From: an uncultured Rikenellaceae bacterium
GTDB lineage: Bacteria > Bacteroidota > Bacteroidia > Bacteroidales > Rikenellaceae
Assembly: GCA_947040435.1 (NCBI GenBank)
Contig: CAMRBL010000009.1
Span: 1 to 40,148 of the forward strand
Direction of reading: 5' to 3'
DNA length: 40,148 bases
A program made the position numbers and the translations under genes. Below are positions 13,793 to 22,090 of this stretch, piece by piece. The notes under the pieces are model-generated. The model saw only the letters and a program-made list of their open reading frames with translations. It had not been told where the DNA came from and searched no databases. Each line of letters opens with the position of its first letter. Position 1 is the stretch's first letter.

Positions 13793-16285
13793 TTAGTAAT
13801 ATTCATTTGGGTCACTCAATTCGTTATCGTTAATTTCGATTTCATTATCGTCCTCTTTTTCTGCTTCAGTTTCTTGTTGTTTTACTCTTCTTTCAATGTA
13901 TTCAGGTCTAAAAAGGTGTTGTGTTTGAGGATCTCTTAATAGCTCATCAACGACATCACTTACTATCATTTTTATTTCATCTTTTATCTCGTAATATCTG
14001 GCTCTCACATGTGCTTTCATCCATAAAGTGACATAATATCTATTTTCATTGCCATTGTATTGTCCCATTTGTTGAATGAAATCGTAGTCACATAGCTGTT
14101 TAATATAATAGTCTATTAAGCGTACTTTAATTCTAGTGTCAAAAAATAGTTGGTCAAATTGATTATGTATGTTCAATTTCACCTTAATTATTTCCACTGT
14201 TTCATATGAGAAGTCCGCTATGTTTAAGTAAAAGTTATCAATATTTAATTCGTAGACACACTCTGTGTTAGATAATCTAAGTATCTCTTCAATTACGTAT
14301 AACATCTCGTTGTTCTTCTCGAACTTGAAGGTGAATTCGTCTAAAAACTCCTTAACATATATCTTTGGGGCTGTTGCTTTGTCAAAATGTGTTATAATTG
14401 GAATATCAATAAATTTAGACTCATTAGATTTCAATTTTGCAGTATCAATATCAATTTTACTGTGAAATAATTTCTTATCAATTGGTTGATCAAAATCATC
14501 TGCAACACGGCCAACAAAGAAGCCTTGTGTAAGATTTGAAACCTTATTTTCTGGAATTATTAGATCTCGTGTTTGATTAATTGTTTTAGATATAGTTCCG
14601 TCTGCGGATATAGAGTGAGACTCAGATCTCTGTAATTTTTTACCAAATAGGTTAGAACCGAATTTTGCGGTATCTCCTTGTACTTGTCCAGAGAAGAAGT
14701 TTCCTATTGTATTTACAACCTCCGTAGCTCGTGTTTTTCCGTATCCTGTTTCTAGCTGCGAATTATCTTGTATTCCAAGATATACTGCTACTTTATTACT
14801 TCGTGCAGTTGCAATTAAATTATTGATTCCATTTAAAAATATAGTTGGGAGTTCATCTAGTACAAGGCTAGAGTGGTGTTTCCCCTGTTTATTCATCTGC
14901 TTTATCCCTTGTGACGCATATAAAGCGAGCACAGGACTGTAAGTATCCTTTTTTTCGGGATTATTGCCAATACATAGTAGTTTTGGCTCTAGTGGGTCAT
15001 TAATATCTAATTCGAAATCTTCTTGAGAACATATCCACCACATATTCTCTCCTGCAATTGGAACAAGGGGGATTTTTGCGCTCGCTACTTGCCCTTGGAG
15101 CTGGTCGATTGCTCCCTCTTTATAAGCATCTGCAAAGGCTTTAACGAGTCCTTCTAGGCTTCGAACACTCATTAGCATTGGGAATAGTTCATCTAGTTCA
15201 ACATTTAGGAACTCTACCATATGGGCGAATGTACAATATTTACCGTTCTTGTACTGTTTTAACCATTGTATTAGAGCTTGAACAAGGTTTATTGCAGATC
15301 CAACAAAAAAGTCTCCTCTTTTTTCTCTACTTTCGGGGCAAAGGGCTAGCATTATTGTCTCTGCTGCATCCTTGGCGTCTGTATCAGATTTTATAATTTT
15401 TGCATTTAGTGGGTTTGCTTTATTGGAAAATGCTGGAGAGTCAAAGTTCAGTACATAAAATTGTGCATTTGCAAAAGATTGTAGATCTTTAGGGATTTTT
15501 TGATTGTATGTATCGAGGTTTGCCACCTCTTCTACGCACTTCTCTTTAGCCCATATAAAGTGGTTGTATGCAAATACGCTTAATGTTGGGAATTTAAAAT
15601 CATATAGAAACATTGCAAATCGTTTTCTGAGCATTTGTTCTATTGCTGGATTAATAAAGCAATATGTTTTGCCAGAACCGGGTGTCCCCATAACAAGACA
15701 TGCACGAAATGGGTTAACAATATTAATCCATCCAAATCGCTTTTCTAATTTGTTCTTTTTATTTTTTAAAAAATAATATGTTGGAAGATTTACGCTATAT
15801 GGATTTTCTAATTTTGTCTCAAATTGAGAAAAGGACTCTTGTATGTTATTGAATTCATCTTTATTTGCGCTTATTGACATCCCTACTCGAGTATGTAATA
15901 ACCCTATAATCAGCAGAATAAAACCAATTGGGGTAAATATGATATATAGGGATGTATTGGTAAATGGGAATAGTAAAAGGGTTAATCCAAGGAGTATATA
16001 TGTTACAATTACTTTTGTTGAGAGATATTTACTCGGGTCTACATCTGTTGGTAAAAAGCTAATCGTTAGTAAAAAGATCATTGTAAGGTGGTAATAAAGT
16101 CGATCGTTGAATATTCCAAATCTCTCATTTATAATTGATAAAAAACCATCTACATAATATTGTGTAGCGTCAAAGTGTACTATAATGTCATATCCATATA
16201 CGTATATTCCACCAATAAGCATGAGAATTGCTGATACCTTTGCGGGAATCAGCATCTTCAATAACGTTCTTGAGTCTAATTCCAT
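13793..16285 (-). CDS. VirD4-like type IV coupling protein (Bacteroides MobC/TraG-type)
   Basis: This inner-membrane ATPase should link the relaxosome to the transfer channel. Four hydrophobic segments occupy about residues 12-150. The Walker A motif GTPGSGKT is at about 200-207, and Walker B-like LVLDELPTIF is near 475, followed by ARSNKVAVYLGIQDNSQLE, typical of the VirD4/TraG family. The product is 830 aa, longer than the usual 650-700, with an acidic C-terminal tail (EAEKEDDNEIEINDNEL). The frame opens at 16315, but the ATG at 16285 overlaps the previous stop as TAATG, which is preferred. It lies downstream of the 60-aa protein and ssb. In CTnDOT nomenclature this role belongs to MobC. 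Confidence 0.9.
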   Translation of the reverse strand: MELDSRTLLKMLIPAKVSAILMLIGGIYVYGYDIIVHFDATQYYVDGFLSIINERFGIFNDRLYYHLTMIFLLTISFLPTDVDPSKYLSTKVIVTYILLGLTLLLFPFTNTSLYIIFTPIGFILLIIGLLHTRVGMSISANKDEFNNIQESFSQFETKLENPYSVNLPTYYFLKNKKNKLEKRFGWINIVNPFRACLVMGTPGSGKTYCFINPAIEQMLRKRFAMFLYDFKFPTLSVFAYNHFIWAKEKCVEEVANLDTYNQKIPKDLQSFANAQFYVLNFDSPAFSNKANPLNAKIIKSDTDAKDAAETIMLALCPESREKRGDFFVGSAINLVQALIQWLKQYKNGKYCTFAHMVEFLNVELDELFPMLMSVRSLEGLVKAFADAYKEGAIDQLQGQVASAKIPLVPIAGENMWWICSQEDFELDINDPLEPKLLCIGNNPEKKDTYSPVLALYASQGIKQMNKQGKHHSSLVLDELPTIFLNGINNLIATARSNKVAVYLGIQDNSQLETGYGKTRATEVVNTIGNFFSGQVQGDTAKFGSNLFGKKLQRSESHSISADGTISKTINQTRDLIIPENKVSNLTQGFFVGRVADDFDQPIDKKLFHSKIDIDTAKLKSNESKFIDIPIITHFDKATAPKIYVKEFLDEFTFKFEKNNEMLYVIEEILRLSNTECVYELNIDNFYLNIADFSYETVEIIKVKLNIHNQFDQLFFDTRIKVRLIDYYIKQLCDYDFIQQMGQYNGNENRYYVTLWMKAHVRARYYEIKDEIKMIVSDVVDELLRDPQTQHLFRPEYIERRVKQQETEAEKEDDNEIEINDNELSDPNEYY

Positions 16286-16467
16286 TATTTGTTTAAATGA
16301 AATTCTGTCCAACATTCATCTTCTTCTTTGGCGAGTAATATATATCCACCATTAAGACATATATCTCCATTGATATCTCTCAAAGCTTCATAATAACCTG
16401 CTTTTATAACACCCTTTAATCGCTCAGGGACTATGTTTACAACAACTAAAATTTTTCTATTGTCCAT
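16285..16467 (-). CDS. 60-aa conserved-position hypothetical protein
   Basis: I do not recognise this 60-aa protein. It is short, slightly acidic and soluble (MDNRKILVVVNIVPERLKG, then GGYILLAKEEDECWTEFHLNK). It overlaps the ssb gene by 11 bases at its start and the coupling-protein start by a TAATG at its end. That indicates translational coupling and a real gene rather than a spurious frame. Confidence 0.6.
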   Translation of the reverse strand: MDNRKILVVVNIVPERLKGVIKAGYYEALRDINGDICLNGGYILLAKEEDECWTEFHLNK

Positions 16468-16834
16468 CTGCGTCTCCTTTCTCTTCAGCTAGTTGTATTT
16501 CTTGAGAAGATGTGTTTTTTAGCGGGAAATAGTGAACTTTATGAACAATAATATCAAGATATTGTTTATTCTCATTCGTAGTTGCATCAATCCATTTGTT
16601 TTGATTTAAACGCCCTTCAATGATGACTTCAGAGCCTTTATCTACTCTTGTAACATTTTCAGCTATTTTGTCGTAGGCGACGCAGTTGATAAATACAGCA
16701 TCTTCTCCTCCTTTGACTTTGATGTTTTGTGCTAAAGAAAAATTGATAACTTTTGTTTTTTTGTCGTTTGTAAGTTCTTTGAATTCAGGCGATTTCACTA
16801 ATCTACCTGAAAAGCATACATTGTTAAGATTCAT
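16457..16834 (-). CDS. ssb: Single-stranded DNA-binding protein
   Basis: This 125-aa OB-fold protein follows the SSB pattern: MNLNNVCFSGRLVKSPEFKEL, a VINFSLAQN strand, VFINCVAYDKIAENV, KGSEVIIEGRLNQNKW and a final strand IIVHKVHYFPL. The C-terminal tail is short and acidic (EEKGDADGQ) and lacks the classic DDDIPF tip. Conjugative elements often carry their own SSB to protect the transferred strand in the recipient. It lies within the transfer operon between traO and the coupling protein. Confidence 0.9.
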   Translation of the reverse strand: MNLNNVCFSGRLVKSPEFKELTNDKKTKVINFSLAQNIKVKGGEDAVFINCVAYDKIAENVTRVDKGSEVIIEGRLNQNKWIDATTNENKQYLDIIVHKVHYFPLKNTSSQEIQLAEEKGDADGQ

Positions 16835-16890
16835 AATTTTGTAATTTAGATTGTTTCTAATTGTGATTTTTGTGTTAAATATTTCTAATT

Positions 16891-17433
16891 TTAAAGATAA
16901 AATTTGAGCCCCATTTTTATATTATAGATGAAAGGATCGAATTTGCGAATAAAGTCGAATGCAATTTGTGGTTCAATGAAGCTGGATATGTTACTACCTT
17001 TTTTGAAGACAAATTCTATTTGAGGAGCAATAAATGCTCCCATAATGAAATCATTATTATGATATTGTGTAACTCCATCAGGGAGGTTTATTTTTTTTAT
17101 TTGCTCAGCACCGATTAGTGCGCCACCACCTATATTAATGAATACTAATGTACTCATCTGTTTTTCTAGAGAGTAGTTATAAGATATATTGAGAGTGTAT
17201 CTATTTGTTGGAACTTCCCACTCAAGAATCTCCTTTTTCTGGGATGCAAAGTTGAAATTTGCTTTTATAATTGAAAATGTTCGACCTAGATATTTTTCAC
17301 CAGATATTCCGATATTGTATCCGTCACTACCATATCCCGTATGGGCTGAGATGGCTGATTGACCAAAATATCGTTGAGCATTTGAAGTTGTGATCATAAA
17401 TATTGCACAACAGATAAGTGATAATTTTTTCAT
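16891..17433 (-). CDS. traO: Conjugal transfer protein TraO
   Basis: This 180-aa exported protein has a signal peptide (MKKLSLICCAIFMITTSNA, cleavage near AQR). The rest alternates beta strands (YGSDGYNIGISGEKYLG, YTLNISYNYSLEK, FIGG-like glycines, MGLKFYL at the end), as expected of an outer-membrane barrel. Its position right after TraN is that of TraO in Bacteroides transfer operons. About 60 bases separate it from traN, the longest gap in this part of the operon. Confidence 0.75.
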   Translation of the reverse strand: MKKLSLICCAIFMITTSNAQRYFGQSAISAHTGYGSDGYNIGISGEKYLGRTFSIIKANFNFASQKKEILEWEVPTNRYTLNISYNYSLEKQMSTLVFINIGGGALIGAEQIKKINLPDGVTQYHNNDFIMGAFIAPQIEFVFKKGSNISSFIEPQIAFDFIRKFDPFIYNIKMGLKFYL

Positions 17434-17492
17434 TCTGATTTTTATATGTAATGTGTGAATACTCCCTTCTTTTACTCTTCAACTAGGAGTGT

Positions 17493-18335
17493 TTATTGAA
17501 GTTTGCCTGCAGAAAGGATCTCATTATTCCCAAATTTAATTTTAAGGTGCCTCCCTCCTTGTTTCTCATATATCTCTATGCAAGCTACTTTGTCATCTTC
17601 AAGTGTGAGCTTTTGCAGGTGTATTATTATGCTTTTATTCTCTCCTGCCATGATTTCAGTCGTTTTTTCATTGCAGAAGTTGAAAGGGATCTGTATATCT
17701 TGTGATGTTGTAGTTGTTAAGCCTTTTTTTAGATCGGACTTCATAAATAAATTATAGAAGTCAATTACATATTTCAAATTTGAATTGTTATTTACCCCTA
17801 ATTGTATGTATAGATCATCACCCTTAACAAAGATATTTTTCATTATTAGAGTCATTTTCCCCTCTTTAGCTAGTTCAGATCTGATTGTGCTACCATCATA
17901 ATTTTCAATCCAATTGATTATTTCGTTATCTATATGAAATTTACTTTTATCTTTAATTGTATCTCTACTACTATTGTTTATTGTATCTTCATGTTGTTGA
18001 TTATTAATAGCATCTTCGGTTTTTATAATGTGGACATAGCTGGCTAGTGAGTCAGAATAACTTATTTCAAATGAATATACGTAGCTCTCTTGAGTAACAA
18101 CAAGCATATTTGTCACCTCCTTAAAGTCAGAAGACATTCTAAGTTTTAATAAATTAGATACACTCTGGTCAACGTTAACACCTATGTAGTCATTTTGCAT
18201 TCCGAGATCTACATGAAGTATGTTTGATGGGAATATCAATGATGTTGTTTTGTTATTTGTGCCTTGTATATTAATAAGTTGCGCTGAACTACTAAGAGTT
18301 ATTTGTAGTAGTAGTATTGATAGTATTAGTTTCAT
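17493..18335 (-). CDS. traN: Conjugal transfer protein TraN (VirB9-like)
   Basis: This 280-aa periplasmic or outer-membrane component has a signal peptide (MKLILSILLLQITLSSSAQ) and TSLIFPSNILHVDLG, the hallmark opening of TraN/DUF4138 proteins. A C-terminal beta domain follows (DDLYIQLGVNNNSNLKYVIDFYNLFM, then KSIIIHLQKLTLEDDKV). TraN would form the outer-membrane core with TraM and TraO. Its ATG overlaps the traM stop (ATGA). Confidence 0.85.
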   Translation of the reverse strand: MKLILSILLLQITLSSSAQLINIQGTNNKTTSLIFPSNILHVDLGMQNDYIGVNVDQSVSNLLKLRMSSDFKEVTNMLVVTQESYVYSFEISYSDSLASYVHIIKTEDAINNQQHEDTINNSSRDTIKDKSKFHIDNEIINWIENYDGSTIRSELAKEGKMTLIMKNIFVKGDDLYIQLGVNNNSNLKYVIDFYNLFMKSDLKKGLTTTTSQDIQIPFNFCNEKTTEIMAGENKSIIIHLQKLTLEDDKVACIEIYEKQGGRHLKIKFGNNEILSAGKLQ

Positions 18336-19303
18336 TTGATATAAATTTTTTCATTGTTTGGTAAGAAGATTTTAATTTGTTGCATTGATTTTGCTGAGCC
18401 ATCAGCAATAGCATTAATTGTTCCCTCTGCAATTGTTTCTGTTATATCTCCGAGTAATCCACCGCTGGCAATACTTACACCACTACCAAGTACAGATCCT
18501 ATGTTTTTCATAGTTTTACTAGACGATTTTTTCCCCTCTTTTTGTTTTATTGAGCTAGGTATATATATTCCTATATTTCCATCTGTTCCATAGCAGGAGA
18601 GGTTACAATTAATGATGTTAGAGCCATCTTGTACTCTCATTATTTTGATATTAATTCGTTCTCCTACTAGAGAGCAGTGTCCATACATAAATGAGTGCTG
18701 TTTAATTTTCTGACTTCCTTGTAGTACCATCTCTTCACCTGTTCTTATTTTTACAATACTACCGTGATGAACAGTTTGGTCACCATGAATAAATGCAATA
18801 GATCCGCTATTTTCATTAGATGGAACATCTTTCTCATTAATTACGATAGAATTAAAAGTAATTTTACTGCCATCTCCAGATATTTCACCTTTATCAGGAG
18901 CTTTAAGCGGCTCTTGTTGTGTAATCAGCTCTTTTCGTCTCGTTTCAAGTTTATGTATACCTCTTGTATTATTAGACTTTGTAGGTACTTGCGTTCGATC
19001 CATCTCTATTGAGTCTCGTCTCTTTTCTGTATCATTAAGTATTGCATAATTTGCGATTATAAAATCATTATTTTTACTTGGAGTATCTATATATTGTTGT
19101 TCTTTGTTGTATGCTGATATTTTTTCAGACTCAATATTATTCCTACTTGTAGGTAGGATTGTGTTTAGTTCACCTTTGTTCTTTACTTCTGGTTCAGTAG
19201 AAGTAAAGAGCTGGTGACTAATAAATATTATTATTAGCAAGAAGGTAGGTAATCCAAATATTAAGAGTATTTTTTGCTGTCGATTTAACTGTTTGAGATT
19301 CAT
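18332..19303 (-). CDS. traM: Conjugal transfer protein TraM (VirB10-like)
   Basis: This 323-aa protein has one membrane anchor (LLIFGLPTFLLIIIFISHQLF, about 12-32) and a long linker over about 35-150. The C-terminal beta domain (about 150-323) contains IAFIHGDQTVHHGSIVKIRTGEE, INIKIMRVQDGSNIINCNL, a glycine-rich helix region and the end KIFLPNNEKIYIK, as in Bacteroides TraM. It spans inner and outer membranes in the channel core. It starts 3 bases after traK and overlaps traN. Confidence 0.85.
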   Translation of the reverse strand: MNLKQLNRQQKILLIFGLPTFLLIIIFISHQLFTSTEPEVKNKGELNTILPTSRNNIESEKISAYNKEQQYIDTPSKNNDFIIANYAILNDTEKRRDSIEMDRTQVPTKSNNTRGIHKLETRRKELITQQEPLKAPDKGEISGDGSKITFNSIVINEKDVPSNENSGSIAFIHGDQTVHHGSIVKIRTGEEMVLQGSQKIKQHSFMYGHCSLVGERINIKIMRVQDGSNIINCNLSCYGTDGNIGIYIPSSIKQKEGKKSSSKTMKNIGSVLGSGVSIASGGLLGDITETIAEGTINAIADGSAKSMQQIKIFLPNNEKIYIK

Positions 19304-19305
19304 AT

Positions 19306-19803
19306 CTATCTTCTTTTATATTCATTTAATTGTTTGTTTTCGATAACGTAAAAATCTTCAATTATAAATGCGTGCGGGTTCTCTGGAGAGCGGTTGTTTG
19401 TATTTCTCATTATTCCTGATGTAACTAGTGTTTTAGACATAATGGTTTCAGTGCCAATCATATAGATTTTACCCCACATATAGGCGGTGTAGGGGTGTTT
19501 ATTATCTACTTTAATTGAATCTATTTGAAGCTCTTGAGTAATATTTCTAACAATAAGATTATTGAAAAAATTCTGTTCCATTAATTTGTCATAATAGACC
19601 TTCCCTGTATGGTCAATCAGCTCTAATGCTTGTTTTGTAATCTTCTTTTGAATGCTTTTCCCGTCAGGAGAGAGATTGAAAAATAGGTGATGGAATGCTC
19701 TGAAATGTCCCTCTGCTTCAGCCTTTCTATTCTCATTTACTTGATTAAATATAATTACGTTGTTTTGGTTATCTAGTGCATATATTTTATTTTTACTTTG
19801 CAT
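19306..19803 (-). CDS. traK: Conjugal transfer protein TraK (VirB8-like), N-terminally interrupted
   Basis: The readable 165-aa frame is the periplasmic domain of TraK: KIYALDNQNNVIIF, EGHFRAFHHLFFNLSPDGKSI, ALELIDHTGKVYYDKL, NPHAFIIEDFYVIENKQL. TraK proteins normally have about 205 residues with an N-terminal membrane anchor, absent from this frame. The missing part lies directly upstream in the same frame (19804-19923) but is broken by TAA at 19902-19900. As it stands, translation from 19803 would give a soluble, unanchored protein. This is a nonsense mutation, a sequencing error or a readthrough case. See the separate entry for the 5' part. Confidence 0.85.
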   Translation of the reverse strand: MQSKNKIYALDNQNNVIIFNQVNENRKAEAEGHFRAFHHLFFNLSPDGKSIQKKITKQALELIDHTGKVYYDKLMEQNFFNNLIVRNITQELQIDSIKVDNKHPYTAYMWGKIYMIGTETIMSKTLVTSGIMRNTNNRSPENPHAFIIEDFYVIENKQLNEYKRR

Positions 19804-19923
19804 TGTAGTATATATGCAAAAGCAGCTTATAATTAAACATAAAGTTATGACGAGAATAGATATTAAGATAATGACTTTACGATTACGTACAGCTTCCTTT
19901 TAAATTGTGTTTAGTATATCCAT
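19804..19923 (-). pseudogene. traK: 5' part of traK with in-frame TAA at codon 8
   Basis: ATG at 19923-19921 follows the traJ stop by four bases, as expected for the operon. It reads MDILNTI, then TAA (19902-19900), then KEAVRNRK and a hydrophobic run (VIILISILVITLCLIIS), CFCIYTT and the M of the readable frame. The restored protein would be 205 residues with a single TM anchor, the normal TraK design. One C-to-T change (CAA to TAA) would explain the stop. Confidence 0.75.
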
Positions 19924-19927
19924 AATT

Positions 19928-21043
19928 TTATTTGTTAAATAGTCCTTTAATTACGTTACTTGCTTTGCCTCCTATACTTGCTCCTTCAGCTACTGCTTCT
20001 TTCCCCGCTTTTGATGCTTTACCTGCAATGGCAGCTCCCATTGCGTTGACTCCTGTCATAACGCCACCTCCAGATGTATTAACTACCCACGAGGCAATTG
20101 AAGGGACAGATAAGTATAGCATTGCTCCTACTATCATAAAACCGATATATGTAGTTCCTTCCATGAATGACCCGCCAGATATTGACAATCCTCCTTTTGT
20201 TGTTTCAAAATTGTCTAAGCAGTATGTCAGTCTACTAACATCATTTCGTAGAATAATCAGCTCTACTTCCTGAAGTACCCATGCTATAATTCGACATATA
20301 GGGGTAAATAGTAGCACCCATATATATTTTGCCAGCCAGTTTTTCCAATTGTCAGCGAATGCAGGTATTGCAGAGAGTGCTATTGCAATAGGTCCAATTA
20401 TGTAGAATATCATTGAGAGTACTGCACCAGTTAGCTTGGTTAAAAAAGTTGCACAAAATGCTAAAAGTGTAATAGAGTGATAGGTAAGAAACGTTTTTGC
20501 TTCATTTAAATAGCTTTTTACTGCTTCTGCTCCCTCATCATACCATGGAGTATCCTCTTCTGCTGCTATTTTAGCTTCAATCATCAAGATAATTTCAGCC
20601 TTATCCTCCCTAGCGATATTGATCTCGTCTAAGGAGTTACTACTAATCGTTACTATAAGTCCATCAAATGCACTAACAGTCCAGTCAACTCCTTTTGTAA
20701 TAGGTTGATAGGCCCCAATTATTAGGGCAAATATAAACGGAGTTATAAGAGTTTTTAAATCAATAAACCCTCCACTTATCATAGAGTTAATCAATCTTGT
20801 TGTAATTGTACATATTGCCCCTATACATAGGATTAGTGTAGTTATTGAGACAAATGAGTCGGATACTTTTCCTATCTCTCCATCTTTAAGTTCGGTTACG
20901 ATATTTTGAATATTTGCTATTAGGTTATAGCTCTCACTAGCTTGTGTGTCATCTAAAACAGAGTCATCTACACTTGGACCTTGAGCGATGGCATTTGAAT
21001 TAATAAAGAATATGGTAATAATAATAAATAGGATCTTTTTCAT
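19928..21043 (-). CDS. traJ: Conjugal transfer protein TraJ (VirB6-like)
   Basis: This 371-aa polytopic inner-membrane protein has a signal-like N-terminus (MKKILFIIITIFFINSNAIAQG) and about six hydrophobic segments (for example TTLILCIGAICTITTRL, TPFIFALIIGAYQPITKG, LSMIFYIIGPIAIALSAIPAF and YIWVLLFTPICRIIAWVL). The conserved FADNWKNWLAKYIWVLLF region marks TraJ. The C-terminus is rich in Gly, Ala and Lys. The frame opens with TTG at 21049; the ATG at 21043 is chosen. It follows the TraI-like gene by 9 bases. Confidence 0.85.
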   Translation of the reverse strand: MKKILFIIITIFFINSNAIAQGPSVDDSVLDDTQASESYNLIANIQNIVTELKDGEIGKVSDSFVSITTLILCIGAICTITTRLINSMISGGFIDLKTLITPFIFALIIGAYQPITKGVDWTVSAFDGLIVTISSNSLDEINIAREDKAEIILMIEAKIAAEEDTPWYDEGAEAVKSYLNEAKTFLTYHSITLLAFCATFLTKLTGAVLSMIFYIIGPIAIALSAIPAFADNWKNWLAKYIWVLLFTPICRIIAWVLQEVELIILRNDVSRLTYCLDNFETTKGGLSISGGSFMEGTTYIGFMIVGAMLYLSVPSIASWVVNTSGGGVMTGVNAMGAAIAGKASKAGKEAVAEGASIGGKASNVIKGLFNK

Positions 21044-21052
21044 GTTCAATAA

Positions 21053-22090
21053 TTAATAGATTATAGGGATAATATACTCCAAGAGAGAAGCCATGAGTAG
21101 AGCTACTGCAACTCCTACAAACCATGCATTCATATATTGAACTATTACTAGGTCGAACCCACCCATTGAGGAACTTTGTCCTTCAACAGTGACTTTGAAG
21201 ATTATTGAAACTACTGATATTAAACAAAAGATTCCAAAAATGGTCCACATAATATTTTTAAATGCAACTAATGCATTTTTACTATTTTCCATTCCTCGTT
21301 CATACTTCTCTTGACCCTCTTCTTTTGTCAAATCTTGAAAATACATCGCTCCATTAAGTAGAGACGAGTTATACTCAAATGTGTATTTAGCTCTGATCTT
21401 TTCATTTAAATCCTTTAAAGTCTCTGCATATGTACTCTCTATTACATTGTCTATCTGTTTTAGCTCTAGTGTTAATTCATCAAGTTTTTTTCTCTCTTCA
21501 GAGATGGTGTTATAGTTGTCTAATATAATTTCTCCTACTGTTTCCAGTGATTTAAGTGTTACATCAATCGAGTTAACAGCTCTGAGCATATTATCTGTCC
21601 CCCAACCTTTGCTAGATAGGGTATTTAGTGTTCGTTTTGTTTTTTCACATTTTTTAATGAGCTTAAGAGACTCTGAAATAAGTTTTATTTTCTTAGCTTG
21701 ATTTTTAGCTCTACTCCCGATTCTACCATCTCGAGCCTCTTTAGTCACCTTTAGTATATTACCTAATATAGAAGTCATTTGGTAGTTGTAACTCTTGTTT
21801 GTTACAATTAACTCATCCAGTTTCAAGTTTGATGCTCCTACCTCCATTGCTACTCCAGAGTTTCCTGTGTAAGGTATGGCTGCTAGAATTTCATTTCCAA
21901 CAGTTTTTAATATGGTTTCAGCCTGTTTCTCTAGTAACTCTATGGCATAATTGGGATTTAGCCCTTGTATTCTATCAGTGAAATTGCTGCTTTCGAGATC
22001 ATCGTCTCGATCTAATATCTCTGTTGTGGCATCTTTGCCAAATATGCTTAGAGGGATTAGAATACAAATTAGGATAATAATTTTTCTCAT
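21053..22090 (-). CDS. TraI-position transfer protein (VirB5/DUF4141-like) with C-terminal membrane helices
   Basis: This 345-aa protein sits between TraG and TraJ, where Bacteroides elements have TraI (DUF4141). It has a signal peptide (MRKIIILICILIPLSIFG) and a helical, coiled-coil-rich body (about 90-270). Two C-terminal hydrophobic segments follow: IMWTIFGIFCLISVVSIIF and NAWFVGVAVALLMASLLEYII. Classical TraI is near 210 aa and lacks those helices, so this is an extended version or a fusion with a membrane unit. Its start overlaps the TraG stop (ATGA). Confidence 0.55.
   Translation of the reverse strand: MRKIIILICILIPLSIFGKDATTEILDRDDDLESSNFTDRIQGLNPNYAIELLEKQAETILKTVGNEILAAIPYTGNSGVAMEVGASNLKLDELIVTNKSYNYQMTSILGNILKVTKEARDGRIGSRAKNQAKKIKLISESLKLIKKCEKTKRTLNTLSSKGWGTDNMLRAVNSIDVTLKSLETVGEIILDNYNTISEERKKLDELTLELKQIDNVIESTYAETLKDLNEKIRAKYTFEYNSSLLNGAMYFQDLTKEEGQEKYERGMENSKNALVAFKNIMWTIFGIFCLISVVSIIFKVTVEGQSSSMGGFDLVIVQYMNAWFVGVAVALLMASLLEYIIPIIY

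Noticed and set aside
16286-16315. Start of the coupling protein at 16315
   Set aside because: Would overlap the 60-aa gene by 31 bases; the ATG at 16285 overlaps its stop as TAATG, the more usual coupling.
5431-17472. 12-base match ACTCCCTTCTTT at 5431-5442 and 17461-17472
   Set aside because: Only two copies in unrelated settings with no shared flanks; likely chance in pyrimidine-rich DNA.
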